Under the pieces are notes generated by a model. It had not been told where the DNA came from, ran no database searches, and saw only the letters and a program-made list of their open reading frames with translations. The translations under genes were made by a program, and so were the position numbers. DNA of 7,222 nt from Candidatus Nanopelagicales bacterium. GTDB lineage: Bacteria; Actinomycetota; Actinomycetes; S36-B12; UBA5976. How positions within the stretch are numbered: position 1 is the first letter of the stretch; each line of letters opens with the position of its first letter. Positions 5,523 to 7,222 of the stretch are shown here, piece after piece. The stretch lies in NCBI GenBank assembly GCA_030831445.1, contig JAURLB010000105.1, positions 1-7,222 of the forward strand, written 5' to 3'.

Positions 5523-6967
5523 TCCAAGAGGAAGTTTTCAAACTGCCACGGATCATCTGATTTCTCAACACCATCCCATTTACCAAAGAGATTGGCATTG
5601 TTTTTCAGTGGTGTCCAGTCAGCACTAGCCGAGTGAATTGGTCCAAGATAGGGGTACGCCAGCTCAAGAATCGTCTTCCAAGGAAGATCATCTGGAACGC
5701 ATAATCCTTCGTTTGGATTATCAATCATCCATTGAACACATGCCATAACAGATACTGCGACCTGCAGAGTCGTAGCGCTCTGATGTGGAGCAAGTGTGCG
5801 AGCTTCATGAATTGAAAGCAATGAACCGACCCACCAAGCATTGAGTGGATGACCCATGAGGAGCACTCCAAGTCGATCTTCACCATCAATGATTTCATCA
5901 TTCATGATGCGTTCTTTTGTTGGAAACTCCCAATTATTTGCTTGTAACTCACGCATCGATGCAATTGCTGCATCACTCGGGCAGTAGGCATAGTGCACAG
6001 TTGGCCGGTAAATCTCTTTGCCGGAATCATCTTTCACTGTGAGGTGTTTAGCGATTGTGTAGGCCTCGCCATGGCGTATGACCATGCCATTAATTTCATA
6101 GTTAGGCACCCACGATTTCACCCATGTGCTTGCGCCGGGCTGCGCTAAACAAATCTGCGTATCAGACGTTTCGTGTGTATAGGCCTTCGCTGGGAGTTTC
6201 AATTCGTGAGTTCCCCAGCCAAGTTCCGCTGGTGCGATACCTTCTTCATGGAAACCTGCGACTGACCATGTGTTGACAAATTCACCTGGAACTTTTGGCT
6301 TATCTGTCACTTGAGTATCTCGCTCCGAGATATGTATGACTTTTACACCAAGAAGATGGGCAAGTGTTGGAAAATCCTCAACTGCTTTGGCCTGCTCAAT
6401 CTTAGGACGAGTTTGAGTATCAAAGAGATTTTGCGTTAGACATTCCTCAGCGATTTCAAGTAATCCACGTTTCACAAAATGTGAAACGAGTCCTGGGTTT
6501 GCTCCGTGCTCCACAACTGCGGTTGGGCCAACTTCATTCCAACCATGTTTCATGACATCGAGTCGTTGGTGCCGTACGATGAGTGTGCGATCACGTGGGT
6601 CTCGATTGTCTTGTGAATCGTATGGATCCCACTCTTCAACGGATGTATTCAAATATAAAACATTGTTTCGGTGACACCAATCAATAATCTCGTTTGCATC
6701 AATGTTCCAAGCCAAATCGACTAAAACATCGCCACTTGATACAAACTCTGCAAGTTTGCTTTCAAGATTGTCTTTCGTGACTTTATCGATGAAAAAGGAA
6801 ATTCCTGCCGCAATCGCGTCTTTGAATTTGGCTTTGGTGTCTTGAAAGTCAAGAACTGTGATTTGATTTGGATTTGCAACGATGTGCTTTGTAAGTAGTG
6901 GAACTGAGCATTGGGAGACTGAGCCTCCCCCTAAGACAAGAATTTTGCCTTGAAATGTGCCTGCCAA
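5519..6967 (-). CDS. hss: Homospermidine synthase (saccharopine dehydrogenase-like fold)
   Basis: The product is expected to make sym-homospermidine from putrescine (two putrescines, or putrescine plus spermidine) with NAD as a recycled cofactor, in the cytosol. From the TTG start it has 482 residues, close to the ~477 of the Blastochloris enzyme. Matching segments include an N-terminal Rossmann strand ILVLGGGSVSQ (9-19), EHGANPGLVSHFVKRGL (153-169), EFVNTWSVAGF (229-239), ELGWGTHE (248-255), LLMGHPLNAWWVG (369-381), SIHEARTLAPHQSATTLQV (385-403) and ADWTPL (449-454). The last glycine of the usual GxGxxG is Ser here. An in-frame GTG at 6992-6994 would add nine residues. TTG at 6965-6967 is preferred because AGGAGG lies just upstream (6972-6977) and a possible -10 box would place the transcript start inside or after the GTG. 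Carboxynorspermidine dehydrogenase is a related alternative, but it is shorter and lacks this C-terminal half. It stands alone, convergent with the sulfur operon, with stop codons overlapping over 5519-5522. Confidence 0.88.
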   Translation of the reverse strand: MAGTFQGKILVLGGGSVSQCSVPLLTKHIVANPNQITVLDFQDTKAKFKDAIAAGISFFIDKVTKDNLESKLAEFVSSGDVLVDLAWNIDANEIIDWCHRNNVLYLNTSVEEWDPYDSQDNRDPRDRTLIVRHQRLDVMKHGWNEVGPTAVVEHGANPGLVSHFVKRGLLEIAEECLTQNLFDTQTRPKIEQAKAVEDFPTLAHLLGVKVIHISERDTQVTDKPKVPGEFVNTWSVAGFHEEGIAPAELGWGTHELKLPAKAYTHETSDTQICLAQPGASTWVKSWVPNYEINGMVIRHGEAYTIAKHLTVKDDSGKEIYRPTVHYAYCPSDAAIASMRELQANNWEFPTKERIMNDEIIDGEDRLGVLLMGHPLNAWWVGSLLSIHEARTLAPHQSATTLQVAVSVMACVQWMIDNPNEGLCVPDDLPWKTILELAYPYLGPIHSASADWTPLKNNANLFGKWDGVEKSDDPWQFENFLLD

Positions 6968-6971
6968 CGAA

Positions 6972-6977
6972 CCTCCT
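6972..6977 (-). promoter_or_regulatory. Strong Shine-Dalgarno AGGAGG supporting a TTG start for homospermidine synthase
   Basis: On the minus strand AGGAGG is followed by TTCG and then an in-frame TTG (6965-6967). The four-base gap is slightly short but usable. The GTG at 6992-6994 has no such site, and this AGGAGG would lie within its coding sequence. Confidence 0.6.
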
Positions 6978-6996
6978 AATAGATTTGAGTTCACTC

Positions 6997-7002
6997 AGTC
7001 TA
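6997..7002 (-). promoter_or_regulatory. Possible -10 box of homospermidine synthase (TAGACT)
   Basis: TAGACT on the minus strand matches four of six TATAAT positions and would start transcription near 6990, some 20 bases before the TTG start. No convincing -35 hexamer is found at 16-18 bases upstream (CAAAGT at 17), so this is a weak call. Confidence 0.25.
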
Positions 7003-7066
7003 GAACCACAGCTTCGCGTACTTTGCATGGGACAGACGAAATCTCTATGAACAGTTGAAGACAGAG

Positions 7067-7105
7067 TAAAGGCCGGTTGTTCTGAAGGGGGACAACCGGC
7101 CTTTA
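7067..7105 (-). terminator. Hairpin terminator of the right-edge minus-strand gene
   Basis: TAAAGGCCGGTTGT (7067-7080) pairs perfectly over 14 bases with ACAACCGGCCTTTA (7092-7105). G-U and C-G pairs can extend the stem into the 11-base loop. It lies 35 bases beyond the TAA (7141-7143) of the gene entering from the right, the expected place for its Rho-independent terminator. The T-tracts are short on both sides (TTTACTCTGTC on minus, TTTATCTTT on plus), so it may also stop plus-strand transcripts. It insulates the homospermidine synthase promoter from upstream read-through. Confidence 0.8.
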
Positions 7106-7140
7106 TCTTTGAATGAAGGTCACTCTGAATCTTGTGAGTC

Positions 7141-7221
7141 TTAACCTTTACGTGATGGAGCCGCTGGGAGTGATCCCAAATCAGCCATCTGTGATTCACG
7201 AGTTGAAATGAGACTTGCCAC
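7141..7221 (-). CDS. C-terminal tail of an unidentified gene (5' part outside window)
   Basis: On the minus strand one frame stays open from the window edge to a TAA at 7141-7143. Its 26 residues read as two pieces, VASLISTRESQMAD then LGSLPAAPSRKG. It is followed 35 bases later by the strong hairpin at 7067-7105, which supports a real gene end. The tail shows no recognisable domain and I do not assign a function. It is too short to exclude chance: the other two minus-strand frames were not better supported by a terminator-proximal stop. Confidence 0.5.
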   Translation of the reverse strand: MASLISTRESQMADLGSLPAAPSRKG

Positions 7222-7222
7222 A

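Noticed and set aside
6849..7199. Minus-strand open frame of 116 codons spanning the terminator and the start of homospermidine synthase.
   Set aside because: It runs through a strong hairpin and overlaps the 5' end of the well-supported homospermidine synthase in another frame. Its composition is not that of a recognisable protein.

Overview
The window reads as a gene-dense stretch of a moderate-GC actinobacterial chromosome. Two signs point that way. The left-edge ABC transporter ends in the 'LLPAQAQQLALSR' version of the signature region, a form I associate with actinobacterial exporters. GTG and TTG starts are also in use. Very short gaps and overlapping stop codons suggest a streamlined genome. 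A freshwater planktonic actinobacterium would fit, but the taxonomic call is inference. No mobile element, phage gene, CRISPR array, tRNA or rRNA was seen.

Layout. (1) Bases 2-631, plus strand: the 3' part of an ABC exporter ATPase, cut by the window edge. (2) Bases 640-2475, minus strand: a complete DEAD-box RNA helicase whose last ~200 residues are an Arg/Ser/Asp/Thr repeat tail resembling eukaryotic RS domains. The DNA beneath the tail holds an exact 50-bp direct repeat. (3) Bases 2476-2668: a divergent intergenic region with an 8-bp inverted repeat in the helicase leader and a perfect 11-bp inverted repeat in front of the next gene. (4) Bases 2669-5522, plus strand: an apparent four-gene operon encoding a VOC/glyoxalase-like protein, an MBL-fold/double-rhodanese fusion, a single-domain rhodanese and a TSUP (TauE/SafE-type) membrane protein. 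(5) Bases 5519-6967, minus strand: a homospermidine synthase, convergent with the operon and overlapping its last stop codon. (6) Bases 7067-7105: a strong hairpin terminator, preceded on the minus strand by the 26-codon tail of a gene entering from the right edge.

How the genes work together. The operon looks like a sulfane-sulfur or persulfide handling unit. The MBL-rhodanese fusion resembles persulfide dioxygenase/rhodanese fusions, the small rhodanese would move sulfane sulfur, and the TSUP protein could export sulfite, thiosulfate or another sulfur anion. The MBL domain departs from classical persulfide dioxygenases at two metal-site positions, so its chemistry is open. The helicase and homospermidine synthase appear to be independent single-gene units (RNA remodelling and polyamine synthesis).

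The best candidates for something unusual are the RS-like helicase tail, the metal-site-altered MBL/rhodanese fusion with one dead rhodanese domain, and the perfect inverted repeat that may control the sulfur operon. Nothing here proves a wholly new system.
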